Source: Fructilactobacillus carniphilus
GTDB lineage: Bacteria > Bacillota > Bacilli > Lactobacillales > Lactobacillaceae
Assembly: GCF_024029675.1 (NCBI RefSeq)
Contig: NZ_CP097121.1
Coordinates: forward strand, 1,054,001-1,118,000
Direction of reading: 5' to 3'
Length of the DNA stretch: 64,000 nt
The position numbers and the translations under genes are program-made. Every line of letters begins with the position of its first letter. The first letter of the stretch is position 1. This document shows positions 7,952 through 17,176 of the stretch, in pieces. The notes under the pieces were generated by a model, which ran no database searches, had not been told where the DNA came from, and saw only the letters and a program-made list of their open reading frames with translations.

Positions 7952-9265
7952 ATGAAAGCTTTAAGCGATAAAACTTTATGGAATTTTTCTAAAGACGTTT
8001 ATGGTGATAGTTATAAAAAATTAAAAAAATATATGCCATATAATCGAAATGCTATAGTTATTGGCACAACAGCACATACAAATTTTGAAGCCCACGGATT
8101 ACAAGCTAGTTTGATCAAAGTAGATGGTCAATATGTAGTTGCTTGTCGAGGGACAGCAGGCCAACTATCCGATTTTGTTCAAGATGGCGAGTTAGCTAAT
8201 CCAGAAGCTTATAAACAATCCTCTCAATTTACAGATTTGAGAGGATTCGTAAATAAAATGCAAAAGAAATATGGATTTAATCCTAAGAACCTTGTTTTTA
8301 CTGGCCATTCTCTAGGTGGTGCATTGGCTAGTTATGGAGCAGTCACATATAATGCTAGAGCAACCACATTTTCCGCCCCTAAATCTTACAATGAATTATC
8401 GCCTAAATTGAGAAAACGCGCTACGTCGGGATATTTTGAAAAAAGAATTGTAAATTATAAAAATAATGATGACATTGTTTCAGATGTTCCAGGAGTAGTG
8501 CCAAATTTTTCTAAACAACACTTTTTAAAGAACGAAAATCAAAAGATTACCCCCAAAAATATATTGAAATATTCATTTTTTAATTCACTTGGAATTAGTG
8601 GTCATTTTACAGACTCTTTTAGCAACAAATCTTTTGACAAGCATGGAAAAGCAATCGTTTTAGGTTCTTTTCATGGTAATATTTCACATGACTTATTTGT
8701 TATAAAAAGACGTGCGGCTACATCTATTGAAGTAATATCTAATTTTATAGGTGTAATCGGCAGCGGTTACTTAGCAAGTAAAAGCGTTATTCAAAATAGT
8801 ATTAGTGTAGAAAAAACAGTTCCTAATAGAATTGTCGAATCAGTAAAATTCGGAGCTAAATTTTCTATGTCTGCTGGTCTGGGAATAATATCTGCTGATA
8901 GAATCTTAGTCAATACCGGAGTTGCTCTTAGTAGTATTGGTGTTTTAGAGCAAGCTAGTAATAAATTAGATGATATTGAACATTCTAACAATAAAATTGT
9001 TCCTAAAATGAATAAAAGTTTTAATCGGGTTAAAAATGAATTTATAGATATGTTTGACATTGATGTTTCAGACATCGTTGAAAAAACCATCAATAGAAAT
9101 CGTTTAAGACCACAACAAGTGGTCAGTGAAAGTTCTATTAATGAGGTGAATAAGTTAATAGTCAAACAAAAACGTGATATTGATGAACTTGAATCAGGAA
9201 TTAAAAAGACAACTTCAGACCAGATCAGTATCGATACCACATGGGCTGGTAGATTCAATTTTTAG
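7952..9265 (+). CDS. TslA-like T7SS effector: N-terminal class 3 lipase, C-terminal helical domain
   Basis: 437 residues with no signal peptide. Residues 1 to about 230 form an alpha/beta-hydrolase of the class 3 lipase kind: CRGT at 65-68 (oxyanion region), GHSLGG at 118-123 with Ser120 as nucleophile, NNDDIV at 171-176 as the likely acid, and His218 (SGHFTDSF) as the likely base. The C-terminal part has glycine-containing hydrophobic stretches (GVIGSGYLASK, SAGLGII) and a long helical end, KLIVKQKRDIDELESG, closing with TTWAGRFNF. A toxin domain at the N-terminus and a helical targeting domain at the C-terminus is the order described for TslA, a T7SS phospholipase of S. aureus. The neighbours fit: an anchored immunity candidate before it, a small helical protein after it, and EsxA/EssC next door. 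Substrate is inferred, not seen. Confidence 0.7.
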   Translation: MKALSDKTLWNFSKDVYGDSYKKLKKYMPYNRNAIVIGTTAHTNFEAHGLQASLIKVDGQYVVACRGTAGQLSDFVQDGELANPEAYKQSSQFTDLRGFVNKMQKKYGFNPKNLVFTGHSLGGALASYGAVTYNARATTFSAPKSYNELSPKLRKRATSGYFEKRIVNYKNNDDIVSDVPGVVPNFSKQHFLKNENQKITPKNILKYSFFNSLGISGHFTDSFSNKSFDKHGKAIVLGSFHGNISHDLFVIKRRAATSIEVISNFIGVIGSGYLASKSVIQNSISVEKTVPNRIVESVKFGAKFSMSAGLGIISADRILVNTGVALSSIGVLEQASNKLDDIEHSNNKIVPKMNKSFNRVKNEFIDMFDIDVSDIVEKTINRNRLRPQQVVSESSINEVNKLIVKQKRDIDELESGIKKTTSDQISIDTTWAGRFNF

Positions 9266-9286
9266 TGGACGTAAAGGAGCATTATA

Positions 9287-9604
9287 ATGAACTTAATTAA
9301 TTCTTTAGACAGCGCTTTTGATACCATTGAAAATGGTGAAAAACATCTTCATGAACTGAAAAGAAAAATTGCCAAAGCAGTTATTGAAAATGGGTTACCA
9401 GTAACGATGCGCATAAACTATAGTGTAATAAAAAAAGAAGCCCAAATTTCTATTAATGCTGCTGCATCAGAAAAAAATAGTTTCGTTTTGGCAGCAAAGT
9501 CAGAATTACAAAGTGGATTAGACGGTAAGGCAGGTAAAGCCGCCATTAGAAAATGTGAATCATTAAGTCATGGTAACTTTACACAAGGAGCCGATAGTAT
9601 TTAA
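9287..9604 (+). CDS. Small helical partner of the lipase effector (TlaA-like)
   Basis: 105 residues, no signal peptide or membrane segment, mostly helix-forming (AFDTIENGEKHLHELKRKI, EAQISINAAASEKN). Start ATG follows AAGGAG by 6 bases and lies 21 bases after the lipase stop. T7SS effectors usually travel with small WXG100-like helical partners; the TslA system has TlaA1 and TlaA2. By size and context this is a partner for the lipase's C-terminal domain. I see no WxG motif. Only one partner is present, downstream of the lipase. Confidence 0.55.
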   Translation: MNLINSLDSAFDTIENGEKHLHELKRKIAKAVIENGLPVTMRINYSVIKKEAQISINAAASEKNSFVLAAKSELQSGLDGKAGKAAIRKCESLSHGNFTQGADSI

Positions 9605-9663
9605 TGCTTTTTTACTATCATGGGAAAAAAGCAAAAATTAATCTTATTATCAATAATAAACAC

Positions 9664-9697
9664 AAAAACAGAGCTGATTAAAATCAGCTCTGTTTTT
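9664..9697 (+). terminator. Bidirectional terminator after the lipase operon
   Basis: Perfect stem AAAAACAGAGCTGAT / ATCAGCTCTGTTTTT with a 4-base loop and T runs on both strands. It lies 60 bases after the partner gene's stop. Confidence 0.85.
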
Positions 9698-9922
9698 ATC
9701 TTAATTATTTAATAATTCAAAATCGCTTTATCACCATCGTAATCAGTATTTTAGGCGTGTAATTTATTAATTACTTTAAGAAAGCGTGCACGTATTTCTT
9801 ATTTAACTGATTAAATCGACCAGTTTACAAACATTCACTCCCTAGTTATCAAAAGCTTGAACCAAAATTTCATGTAGCTTTTTTTATGCTAACATCCATC
9901 CCTACAATCTTTTAATAATAAA

Positions 9923-9952
9923 AATTGCTTATACTATTTTAGTATAAGCAAT
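9923..9952 (-). terminator. esxA terminator, TATAC family copy 3
   Basis: Stem AATTGCTTATAC / GTATAAGCAATT with a 6-base loop, followed on the minus strand by T-rich DNA. It shares the TATAC stem core with the hairpins at 6259 and 7283. Confidence 0.7.
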
Positions 9953-9967
9953 TCCTCATTCTTTAAA

Positions 9968-10261
9968 TTAATCTAATTGAAAACTGCTGGCATCTGCAGC
10001 ATCACGTTCAGCAACCGTTTGTGCGTATTGATTAAGTTGTTGATTGATGCTTTGGAGCAGTTCTTCAAATTGTTGAACTTTTCCATATAATTGTTGGTAT
10101 TGTTCCAAGTATGCTTGGAATGCTTGACCTTGCCATTCTTCTGCAATAGTACTGTTCATATTATTAACAGTTTGAATTTGTTCTTCAATACCATCCTTAG
10201 CATGTAAATAAACTTGTGCTTGTTGTTGGAGCTCTTCTGGTGTAACGGAAATTTTAGCCAT
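9968..10261 (-). CDS. esxA: WXG100 protein EsxA
   Basis: 97-residue secreted WXG100 protein, a core substrate and component of T7SSb. The hallmark turn W43-Q44-G45 sits between two helices, as in all WXG100 proteins, and the length is typical. The C-terminal helix carries YAQTVAERD. It has its own promoter and terminator, so it can be made at a higher level than the machinery. In most T7SSb loci esxA is the first gene; here it is the last, downstream of essC. Confidence 0.93.
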   Translation of the reverse strand: MAKISVTPEELQQQAQVYLHAKDGIEEQIQTVNNMNSTIAEEWQGQAFQAYLEQYQQLYGKVQQFEELLQSINQQLNQYAQTVAERDAADASSFQLD

Positions 10262-10342
10262 AATATAATCTCGCTTTCTTAAATATATAAAATAAATAAT
10301 CCTAAATTATCTAATAAATATTAAAAAATTTAGCTTATTATT

Positions 10343-10370
10343 ATTATATTACTAATCCATTGTTTTGCAA
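10343..10370 (-). promoter_or_regulatory. esxA promoter
   Basis: Minus strand: TTGCAA, 16-base spacer, TATAAT, about 80 bases before the esxA start. It lies between the preceding 100-residue gene and esxA, separating esxA from the machinery operon. Confidence 0.65.
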
Positions 10371-10378
10371 CAAATAAT

Positions 10379-10681
10379 CTAGTTTTTATTTTTATTTATT
10401 TCTTTTTTGAGATAATATTGTTCTTCATAAACATATTTCAAAGCTCTTTTAATTTCATAGTTGCGATCATCTAATATTTCCATAGCCTCATTGTATCCTT
10501 TTTTAAATTCATTTGAGGCCATTAGATCATTTTTTTGCGCTAAATTTATAAGCCGCTCACTTAGCTCCATTTGATATTTTTTAACGTCTCTAAGTTGAGA
10601 TTCTCCGTCATCAATTACTTTATTAATATATTTTAAGCGACCCTCTTTTTCTTCTAAGGATAATTCTGTTTTATCTTCCAT
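10379..10681 (-). CDS. Unknown helical protein between essC and esxA
   Basis: 100 residues, highly charged, almost all predicted helix or coiled coil (EEKEGRLKYINKVIDDGE, YVYEEQYYLKKEINKN), no membrane segment and no WxG. Its ATG overlaps the essC stop by one base (TAATG), so it is translated with essC. I do not recognise a family. Position and coupling suggest a T7SS-associated function, for example an EssC- or substrate-binding factor. It is not EssA, which has membrane segments. Confidence 0.7.
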   Translation of the reverse strand: MEDKTELSLEEKEGRLKYINKVIDDGESQLRDVKKYQMELSERLINLAQKNDLMASNEFKKGYNEAMEILDDRNYEIKRALKYVYEEQYYLKKEINKNKN

Positions 10682-13600
10682 TAGAATTCGTCACTTTCAT
10701 AATCATTAATTTGGATCATTTTAATCTTTTCAATTTTTCTCCGATGATAAAGATACGATTCATCATCCTTCAAATCAGGTTCTCTAAGACTCTCCGTGGC
10801 TTCAATAATTTGTTGATCATTTTGTCTCATTAAAAGTAATCCATCTTTATTATTCTCTTTGATTAGTTGCGAGGCCGTATCGTACTTAATCAACCAACGA
10901 TGATAGAAGCCGATAATTAAACGTTTACCATTTTTATACCCATGCTTAATCCATTCATTTAGAGTTTTACTATCAATCTGCTTCAAAAACACATCCGCAT
11001 TCATAATGTAAATAATGGCCGGATTAGACTCTGTGATTTCAGCGATTTTTGCCTTCGCTTCGCCAAACTGTTCACTTCCAAAGTATTCAATCCCATCATT
11101 TTGCATCGATTCAATCATATCCTCAGAGTCAATTACGATTAGTGGCAGTGGCTTTTCAAAAATATCATTCCCTGCTTGAATTCGTTTAAGCATATTAACT
11201 TGTTGTGTATCATCTTCATAGGCAATTGAGAAAAATCTACTATCATTAAAGTCAATTCCAACCGGTTTTGCATCCTTAAATCGGTATCCCAGTGGAAGTA
11301 CATGATGTTTATTAGCTAATCTTGCAACATCGCGGTCCCTAATAAAGTCAAACTCATCAATATCACTTGGTACCATGGGGATTTTAGCAGGTCTTTTCCC
11401 TGTCCAAGCATTATCTAGCTGGTCAATTGTTTTCTTTAATTCAATAACCCGGCTGGCATCATCTTGGCCTGAAACCGGTAAATAGAATTGAATTTCGGTT
11501 GGCTCATCTAAGAGGATTTCACCTCTACCGTTTATATCACCTGTATCAATTCTAGCTTTACCATATAAAGTAATTAAATCATCATTATCAAGTAAATATA
11601 AGGACATTTGAGTCTCAATATTACTACGCATCGAGGAACGTACCGCTGTAACACGGCTTGCGGCTAAAATTAAATACATCCCTAACGAGGCACCTTCACG
11701 TAAAATGTCACTTAACAATAAATCAACTGATTCTCGATACTTACTGTCAACTAGGGCATCATATCCGTCTAACACAACTACTTGAACTGAAAATACCTCG
11801 CCTGTTGTTTCTTCATATTGTTTATAAGAAGAGACGCCCGCTTTTAGTAGTCGCAATTTTCGTTCTTTAATTTCGCTATGCAACCGTTTAATCATTTTAT
11901 GCAGTTTTTCAGGCATATCTAAGCTGACAATGTCGCTAGTATTAGGCAGTCCACTCAAAGCAAATAATCCATGTGCGCCAAAATCAAATAAACTAAATTG
12001 AACTTGTTCTGGATTGTTTTCTCTAGCTAAATTTAAAATAATGGTTTGTAACAGGGTTGATTTACCGTATCCAGGACTTCCATAAATAGCGGTGTGACTC
12101 CGTTTTTCTAAATCAAAATCAAATTGCTGTTGAGTTTGTTGCTTAGGTAAATCAAGAACTCCTAATGGAATCGTTAAGTTTCTAGGCTCTTTCCAATCTT
12201 GTTTGTAATCAATTAGTGGAGTGACCATTTTATCTTTCAAAGGAGGCAACCATGGTCTTGCTGGAATAACCGGTTTTACCTCTTTAGTTGCTTTAACTAC
12301 TTCATCAATTACTGCATCTAATTGCGTTGGAATATTTTCTTCATCTTTAGCAAACAATTCCGTCTTTAATACTTCTTCATTTTCATCATCAAAAGCTAAT
12401 ACGTACTGACCCAATTCATTGATTGTCCAAACTCGATTATCTGTCTTTCTAACTCTTTTGACCTTATTTGGCTCATAGGTTGCCCCTGACCAAGCACTTT
12501 GAAATAATTCATATAGTTCGTTATTTCCGACCTGTAAGTAAGCTCGTCCCGGTTGAGTTATTCTTGCCGCATCCGGGGTTTTCAGAACTTCCTTTGAATC
12601 CGCTTCATCTTGCATCTTTAAGGCGATATGAAACCGAGAATTTGACCAAATTTGGTCGTTAACTACCCCAGCTGGTTTTTGGGTTGCTAAAATCAGATGT
12701 ACCCCTAAAGAACGTCCAATTCTGGCGGTTGAAACTAATTCAGTCATAAAGTCCGGCTGATTATCCTTTAATTCAGCAAATTCATCAGAAATCAAAAATA
12801 AATGGGGTAATGGTTCAGTCGGATATTCGGTACTGTCCTTAGATACTCCCTTTTTCTTTCCTTCCTGATACTTTTGGGTGTACCCATTAATACTATTAAC
12901 GCGAAACTTATCAAATAAGCGCTGTCGCTTTTGTAATTCAGCTTTAATACTTGCCAACGCTCTCGTAGTGGCAGCTCCATCTAAGTTGGTGATGGATCCC
13001 ATTAAATGTGGTAAATTTCTAAATAAATTAGCCATTCCCCCACCCTTAAAGTCGATTGGCAAAAAACCAACGTCTTCAGGTGAAAAATTAACTGCCAAAC
13101 TTAATAAATAACTTTGGAGCGTTTCTGATTTACCGGAACCAGTTGTTCCTGCTACTAATCCATGCGGGCCATCTGCTTTTTCATTTAGATCAAGCTTGAT
13201 GATGTCGTCTTTCCCTTTTAACCCTAAGGGAACAGCAAGACTCTTGATTGGATTAGCTTTAGCCCACCGAGCTGCAATCCTCAACTGCTCGGTTCTCTTT
13301 ACTCCGTATAAATCTAAAAATGAAACTTGGTCCGGAATGGAATTCTTCTTAACAGTTAAAATATTTAGGTTAGCGATATGCGTAATGTAATCTCTTACAT
13401 CTACATCTGGGGGCAAAACCAATGGTCTAAATGATTGATCAACATATTCACCATTTTGATTGACAATCACAGCAGAATCTTCATTCTCAAACGTAATCAT
13501 TGTATTGACCGTGGAAGGTAATGCATCAACTTTGTTTTTGACCCAAATAACGGTTACTCCGTATTTAGACATGTCACCGTCTAAAAATTCATTTAATTCA

Positions 13601-15222
13601 GATTCATTTAGCCACTCATCTTCCAAGATGACCATGACATAATGTACCGCAAATTGAAGCTTTTTATTTTTAGCTTCCCTAATTTTTTGTCTTCGCTTCT
13701 TTAGTAATTGATAAAAAGGATTTAAAATAGCTTGTCTAGTCGATTCATCAAAAACCAATCCACGCAAACCAATTCCAGTAATATTAAGGTGTTTCAGCCA
13801 CCTAAACTCTAACCAATCGGCCTGGTTTTTTTCTGGTACTAATAAAAGAAATTGCACATCTTCATAAGATTGAAAGGTCGCCAGTTGCATAATCATGGTT
13901 GTAATCGTTGGGCGAACGGTTTTATACTCCCCAACCAAACCAACTGTCGTGTCCATTAAACTCAACCTAACTGGTGCATCTTTCAATTTTCTCATTGGAT
14001 CCACAACCAAGTCTTTGGCTTGCTTATATAACGGATTCCCCTTTTGATTTTCATCACTTCGAAAATCAATCGTATAGGAGCTATCAATTACTCCAGTTCC
14101 AACTTGAAATTCCAAAAAATCATCATCGGTATTCTTCTTTTCAAAAATTCGATGATTATAATCCTTCACCATTTGGTACAAAATCCGCATATTGGGATAT
14201 AAATAGTGCAATGCTTGTCTTTGTTGCTGGTTCAACTTATTAATTTTTTTACTAACATTGTATAAATAAGTTTCATAATCACTATTTTTCTCTAAATTAT
14301 CACTTTTAAGCTTCCTTTTATCCTTCCGATAAATATAAAAAGTGGTAAATACAGTGATTAGAGACATTGAACCCATTCCCACCATCATATACACATTTAA
14401 ACCAGTTACGAGGGTCATTAAAACCGTAGCAAATAGCATTCCCGTTGCTGGTAAGGCCGTTCTAATTAAATCTGTATGCATCTCATCGTCTTCTTTAGGA
14501 CTTTTAACCGAGATTTTATCATTAGGTTGGGTTAATCTAACTCTAGGAGACCTTGCATATTCAGGGAAGTTTTTGGGAGTTTGGGGAACAAATTTTTCGT
14601 TAATAAAATAATTAGAATCCAAATAAATATCGGCAAAAATTTCGGTTATTTTCAATTGATATTGATTTCGCTCAATGTAGATTCCATTAATAAAAATAGT
14701 ATCTCCAACGTTTAAATAACCCTTGGTATCGTTAGTAATGATCACATCGTTAATGTAAGTTTTACTAGCTAAGTTCATAACTCCAAAGTTATATTTATAG
14801 TTGTAGCTACCGATATCGTTTTTCTGCGGTTTTAAAATTAGTTCTTGATGGGCACCTTTAACTAGTCCACTTAATGGTGCATTTTGGTTATTGCTAATGG
14901 TTACTAATCTATCAGGTAAATTCGTGGTGATAATCTTCAAATCTTGATACGGCTTAATAATTAAACTTAGGTTTCCAGTTTTAATAACCCGATTTATTTC
15001 AATTTCGCGGTCGTCTAAATAAGCTAACCCATCTTCGACCTTCAGCTCCTGGTCATTGTTTAAGCGACACGTATTAGTATCGTTACTAAACTCAAAATAT
15101 TCAAATTCTGCATCCCAAGCGAAAATAATATAGGTTATGTCATTTTTTGCAATGATACTATTATCAAAATTAGGTACATAAGGATAGTAGTTCCTAGTTT
15201 CCCTTTGCTTTTCGTTTATCAT
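10681..15222 (-). CDS. essC: T7SSb motor ATPase EssC
   Basis: 1513-residue FtsK/SpoIIIE-type ATPase that drives export. The N-terminal ~200 residues fit the paired FHA-like domains of EssC, and two membrane segments follow at about 257-296. A degenerate D0/linker region comes next. ATPase domain D1 has Walker A GTTGSGKS near 691-698 and a Walker B-like FLISDEF near 810. D2 has Walker A GSPGYGKS near 1047-1054 and an atypical Walker B-like VVVLDGYD. The last domain (from about 1330) lacks a clear P-loop, as is usual for D3. The C-terminal domain of EssC is known to vary between strains and match the effectors. It follows essB by 26 bases and overlaps the downstream 100-residue gene. Confidence 0.95.
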   Translation of the reverse strand: MINEKQRETRNYYPYVPNFDNSIIAKNDITYIIFAWDAEFEYFEFSNDTNTCRLNNDQELKVEDGLAYLDDREIEINRVIKTGNLSLIIKPYQDLKIITTNLPDRLVTISNNQNAPLSGLVKGAHQELILKPQKNDIGSYNYKYNFGVMNLASKTYINDVIITNDTKGYLNVGDTIFINGIYIERNQYQLKITEIFADIYLDSNYFINEKFVPQTPKNFPEYARSPRVRLTQPNDKISVKSPKEDDEMHTDLIRTALPATGMLFATVLMTLVTGLNVYMMVGMGSMSLITVFTTFYIYRKDKRKLKSDNLEKNSDYETYLYNVSKKINKLNQQQRQALHYLYPNMRILYQMVKDYNHRIFEKKNTDDDFLEFQVGTGVIDSSYTIDFRSDENQKGNPLYKQAKDLVVDPMRKLKDAPVRLSLMDTTVGLVGEYKTVRPTITTMIMQLATFQSYEDVQFLLLVPEKNQADWLEFRWLKHLNITGIGLRGLVFDESTRQAILNPFYQLLKKRRQKIREAKNKKLQFAVHYVMVILEDEWLNESELNEFLDGDMSKYGVTVIWVKNKVDALPSTVNTMITFENEDSAVIVNQNGEYVDQSFRPLVLPPDVDVRDYITHIANLNILTVKKNSIPDQVSFLDLYGVKRTEQLRIAARWAKANPIKSLAVPLGLKGKDDIIKLDLNEKADGPHGLVAGTTGSGKSETLQSYLLSLAVNFSPEDVGFLPIDFKGGGMANLFRNLPHLMGSITNLDGAATTRALASIKAELQKRQRLFDKFRVNSINGYTQKYQEGKKKGVSKDSTEYPTEPLPHLFLISDEFAELKDNQPDFMTELVSTARIGRSLGVHLILATQKPAGVVNDQIWSNSRFHIALKMQDEADSKEVLKTPDAARITQPGRAYLQVGNNELYELFQSAWSGATYEPNKVKRVRKTDNRVWTINELGQYVLAFDDENEEVLKTELFAKDEENIPTQLDAVIDEVVKATKEVKPVIPARPWLPPLKDKMVTPLIDYKQDWKEPRNLTIPLGVLDLPKQQTQQQFDFDLEKRSHTAIYGSPGYGKSTLLQTIILNLARENNPEQVQFSLFDFGAHGLFALSGLPNTSDIVSLDMPEKLHKMIKRLHSEIKERKLRLLKAGVSSYKQYEETTGEVFSVQVVVLDGYDALVDSKYRESVDLLLSDILREGASLGMYLILAASRVTAVRSSMRSNIETQMSLYLLDNDDLITLYGKARIDTGDINGRGEILLDEPTEIQFYLPVSGQDDASRVIELKKTIDQLDNAWTGKRPAKIPMVPSDIDEFDFIRDRDVARLANKHHVLPLGYRFKDAKPVGIDFNDSRFFSIAYEDDTQQVNMLKRIQAGNDIFEKPLPLIVIDSEDMIESMQNDGIEYFGSEQFGEAKAKIAEITESNPAIIYIMNADVFLKQIDSKTLNEWIKHGYKNGKRLIIGFYHRWLIKYDTASQLIKENNKDGLLLMRQNDQQIIEATESLREPDLKDDESYLYHRRKIEKIKMIQINDYESDEF

Positions 15223-15248
15223 AATCTTACCTTTACTGTTAAGTATTC

Positions 15249-16427
15249 CTATTTATTATCGTTTTTATCCTTCTTAGGCGAAACTTTCTTTTGGTACGAG
15301 TTAACGGCATCTTGATATTCCTTCAATAATTTTTGTTTCTTTTCACCACTAATTGATCCGTTATCCTTAACCTCTAATAGTAATTGCTGATAAGCATGTA
15401 AAATTAGTTCATTATCATTCAATTTTTTCGCATAATTTAACTCATCGTTGTATTTTTTTCTTCCGTCACTAATCCAAAACATCACTAAATTATTGTCGGA
15501 ATTAGGTGATAGTTGATCTAAGAACTTTGTTTTTTGACCATTGTTTAAATTGGATAAATGAACATAGCTTTGAGCTAACACATATTGTTCCTCAACTGAC
15601 AATCGATCAGGATTTTGCTTTGCCATCACATTAACTGCATCTTGGTATCTGCCATCTAGGTAAGCATTCGTAGATTGGAGTTCCATTCTCTGTCCCTGCG
15701 TTTTATGTAGCGAAACTGCCCAACTAATACAGATAACAATTGAGATTAAAAGCAATAGCCCACTTCCCCAAACTAAAGTTCGATAAACCCATTTTGGCAT
15801 TGTTTTAGTAATGCTATTTTGATGTTTAGATTCAATTGCAGTTAATTTTGTCATGTAATTTTGTAATTGTTCAAAACTATCAATTGCAATGATTTTCGCA
15901 GCAAATTTATTCTTAGCAATTAATTTGCTGTCATTAATAACGTCATCAAACTCAACTTTATTTACTACGATGCTAATTATCATCGCCTTAATTTGCTTTA
16001 ATTTTTCAGCTTCAGTTATTTCCATTGGATCCATTAATTCATGAATTCCTCGATGAGCTACTTTTATATCCTGATTAGGGGTAACTACCATATTTCTTGG
16101 ATTTAAAAACATAACAAACCTATAATGAGGTACATTCACAAGGTTAATTACCCTTAATGCTAATTTGAGCCGATTAAAATGGCTAGAATGACTAGCCATA
16201 TTTCGTAGAGAAACCAAAGAACCCGGATTATTATAAACAATTTTATAAGATCCATCTTCCTGATGACTAATTTTGCCAGTTAAAAATAAATTATCATCAC
16301 TTTCAAGATAATCATTGATAATGTCCATCGTACCTTCTTGGACTTGTTTAGCTTCTAAAAAAACCTCAATTTTATCATCAAGATAATTTATTTTTAAGTT
16401 CATTTCACCATTACTAATCTCTCTCAT
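15249..16427 (-). CDS. essB: T7SSb membrane protein EssB
   Basis: About 392 residues: a cytoplasmic pseudokinase-like N-terminal domain, one membrane segment (VWGSGLLLLISIVICISWAV) near 219-238, and an external C-terminal domain rich in helices. This is the EssB/YukC plan, a structural partner of EssC. Of two near ATGs (MIM...), I chose the second, which lies 8 bases after AGGAGA; the first is only 2 bases away. It overlaps the end of esaB, so the two are coupled. Confidence 0.92.
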   Translation of the reverse strand: MREISNGEMNLKINYLDDKIEVFLEAKQVQEGTMDIINDYLESDDNLFLTGKISHQEDGSYKIVYNNPGSLVSLRNMASHSSHFNRLKLALRVINLVNVPHYRFVMFLNPRNMVVTPNQDIKVAHRGIHELMDPMEITEAEKLKQIKAMIISIVVNKVEFDDVINDSKLIAKNKFAAKIIAIDSFEQLQNYMTKLTAIESKHQNSITKTMPKWVYRTLVWGSGLLLLISIVICISWAVSLHKTQGQRMELQSTNAYLDGRYQDAVNVMAKQNPDRLSVEEQYVLAQSYVHLSNLNNGQKTKFLDQLSPNSDNNLVMFWISDGRKKYNDELNYAKKLNDNELILHAYQQLLLEVKDNGSISGEKKQKLLKEYQDAVNSYQKKVSPKKDKNDNK

Positions 16428-16677
16428 TATCATCTTCTCCTAAATGCGAAATTATGAAAATATCACCGTCTCCAATCGCATAATCTTTCAATGGTAGTAC
16501 AAAGAATCCACTTTTATTAGCAACCTTTAGCTCATAAAAATCATTGTCTACGATTCCCTCTCTAAAAAGAATTGGGGCAATTAGTCGCTTTAATGATTTT
16601 AACGTTAACTTATTAGGAATCCGGAGATCTAAACTCTCTTTCCCATTCCTAATTTCTATATTTATATGATTATTCAA
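16414..16677 (-). CDS. esaB: Ubiquitin-like T7SSb protein EsaB (YukD)
   Basis: 87-residue cytoplasmic protein with the YukD ubiquitin-like fold pattern (INIEIRNGKESLDLRIP at the start, IGDGDIFIISHLG at the end). EsaB is a small regulatory or assembly component of T7SSb. The start codon is TTG, 7 bases after GAGGTGG, which may keep its level low. It is the first gene of esaB-essB-essC and lies after a terminator that separates it from the LXG module. Confidence 0.9.
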   Translation of the reverse strand: MNNHINIEIRNGKESLDLRIPNKLTLKSLKRLIAPILFREGIVDNDFYELKVANKSGFFVLPLKDYAIGDGDIFIISHLGEDDNERD

Positions 16678-16707
16678 TTAATCCACCTCACAATTAATTT
16701 TACACTA

Positions 16708-16745
16708 ATTATAAAAAAAGAAGGTCATAAATCAGACCTCTTTTA
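16708..16745 (-). terminator. Terminator of the LXG module, overlapping the esaB -10
   Basis: Stem with GGTC / GACC core extended by AAGA/TCTT-type pairs, followed on the minus strand by seven T. The last bases form TATAAT (16708-16713) about 35 bases before the esaB start, so terminator and promoter elements overlap. No clear -35 is visible, so some esaB transcription may be read-through. Confidence 0.6.
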
Positions 16746-16850
16746 TAGATTATCTACACATTCCGTAAAATTACCTTTAGTGGGCTTGTTAAAGCGATTC
16801 TCGACGATTCCGCTTCCCAACTATGGTTCTGAAATTCACTAGAGCCTGTT

Positions 16851-17150
16851 TTATTCTTCATCGGGATAATTTTCTTGTTTCCATTTAGCATAAATATCTA
16901 AAAATCTAATTTCTTCTTCATCAGAAAACCCTTTAAAAATAACTTTATCAATGTCGCTTTGATTAAAAAAGATTGTAGTTTCTGGATCAATTCCTGAAGG
17001 ATAGATAACTGCCATATAATCTGCAAATTTTTCTTCTCCAGTTTCAGAGTCACCATAAACAGCACCCCTTCCAACAATCATTAATTTTTGTAAACCCTCT
17101 TTTAAAATTACAATACTTCCGAGTGGTAATAATTTTGTGCTTTCAGTCAT
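16851..17150 (-). CDS. DUF4176 T7SS-associated protein, copy 1
   Basis: 99 residues with the DUF4176 pattern: LLPLGSIVILKEGLQKLMIV, a YPSGIDPE segment, and FFNQSDIDKVIFKGFSDEEE. Small soluble proteins of this family lie beside LXG effectors and are thought to be accessory or chaperone-like factors; the biochemical role is not established. Good AAGGAGG site. It sits at the downstream end of the LXG module, with a second member at the upstream end (21182). Confidence 0.8.
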   Translation of the reverse strand: MTESTKLLPLGSIVILKEGLQKLMIVGRGAVYGDSETGEEKFADYMAVIYPSGIDPETTIFFNQSDIDKVIFKGFSDEEEIRFLDIYAKWKQENYPDEE

Positions 17151-17176
17151 GTTAGAACCTCCTTATATGAGTCCTT

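Larger units (their letters stand above)
9605..9967. other. Intergenic region between convergent effector and esxA genes
   Basis: Apart from two hairpins described separately, there is no convincing gene. A minus-strand stretch near 9710-9790 reads FLKVINKLHA, stop, NTDYDGDKAILNY, stop, which could be the tail of a lost gene, but I recognise no family. Confidence 0.4.

Noticed and set aside
9700..9960. Insertion sequence or toxin fragment on the minus strand
   Set aside because: Only about 25 readable residues with stops, and no terminal repeats or recognised motif.
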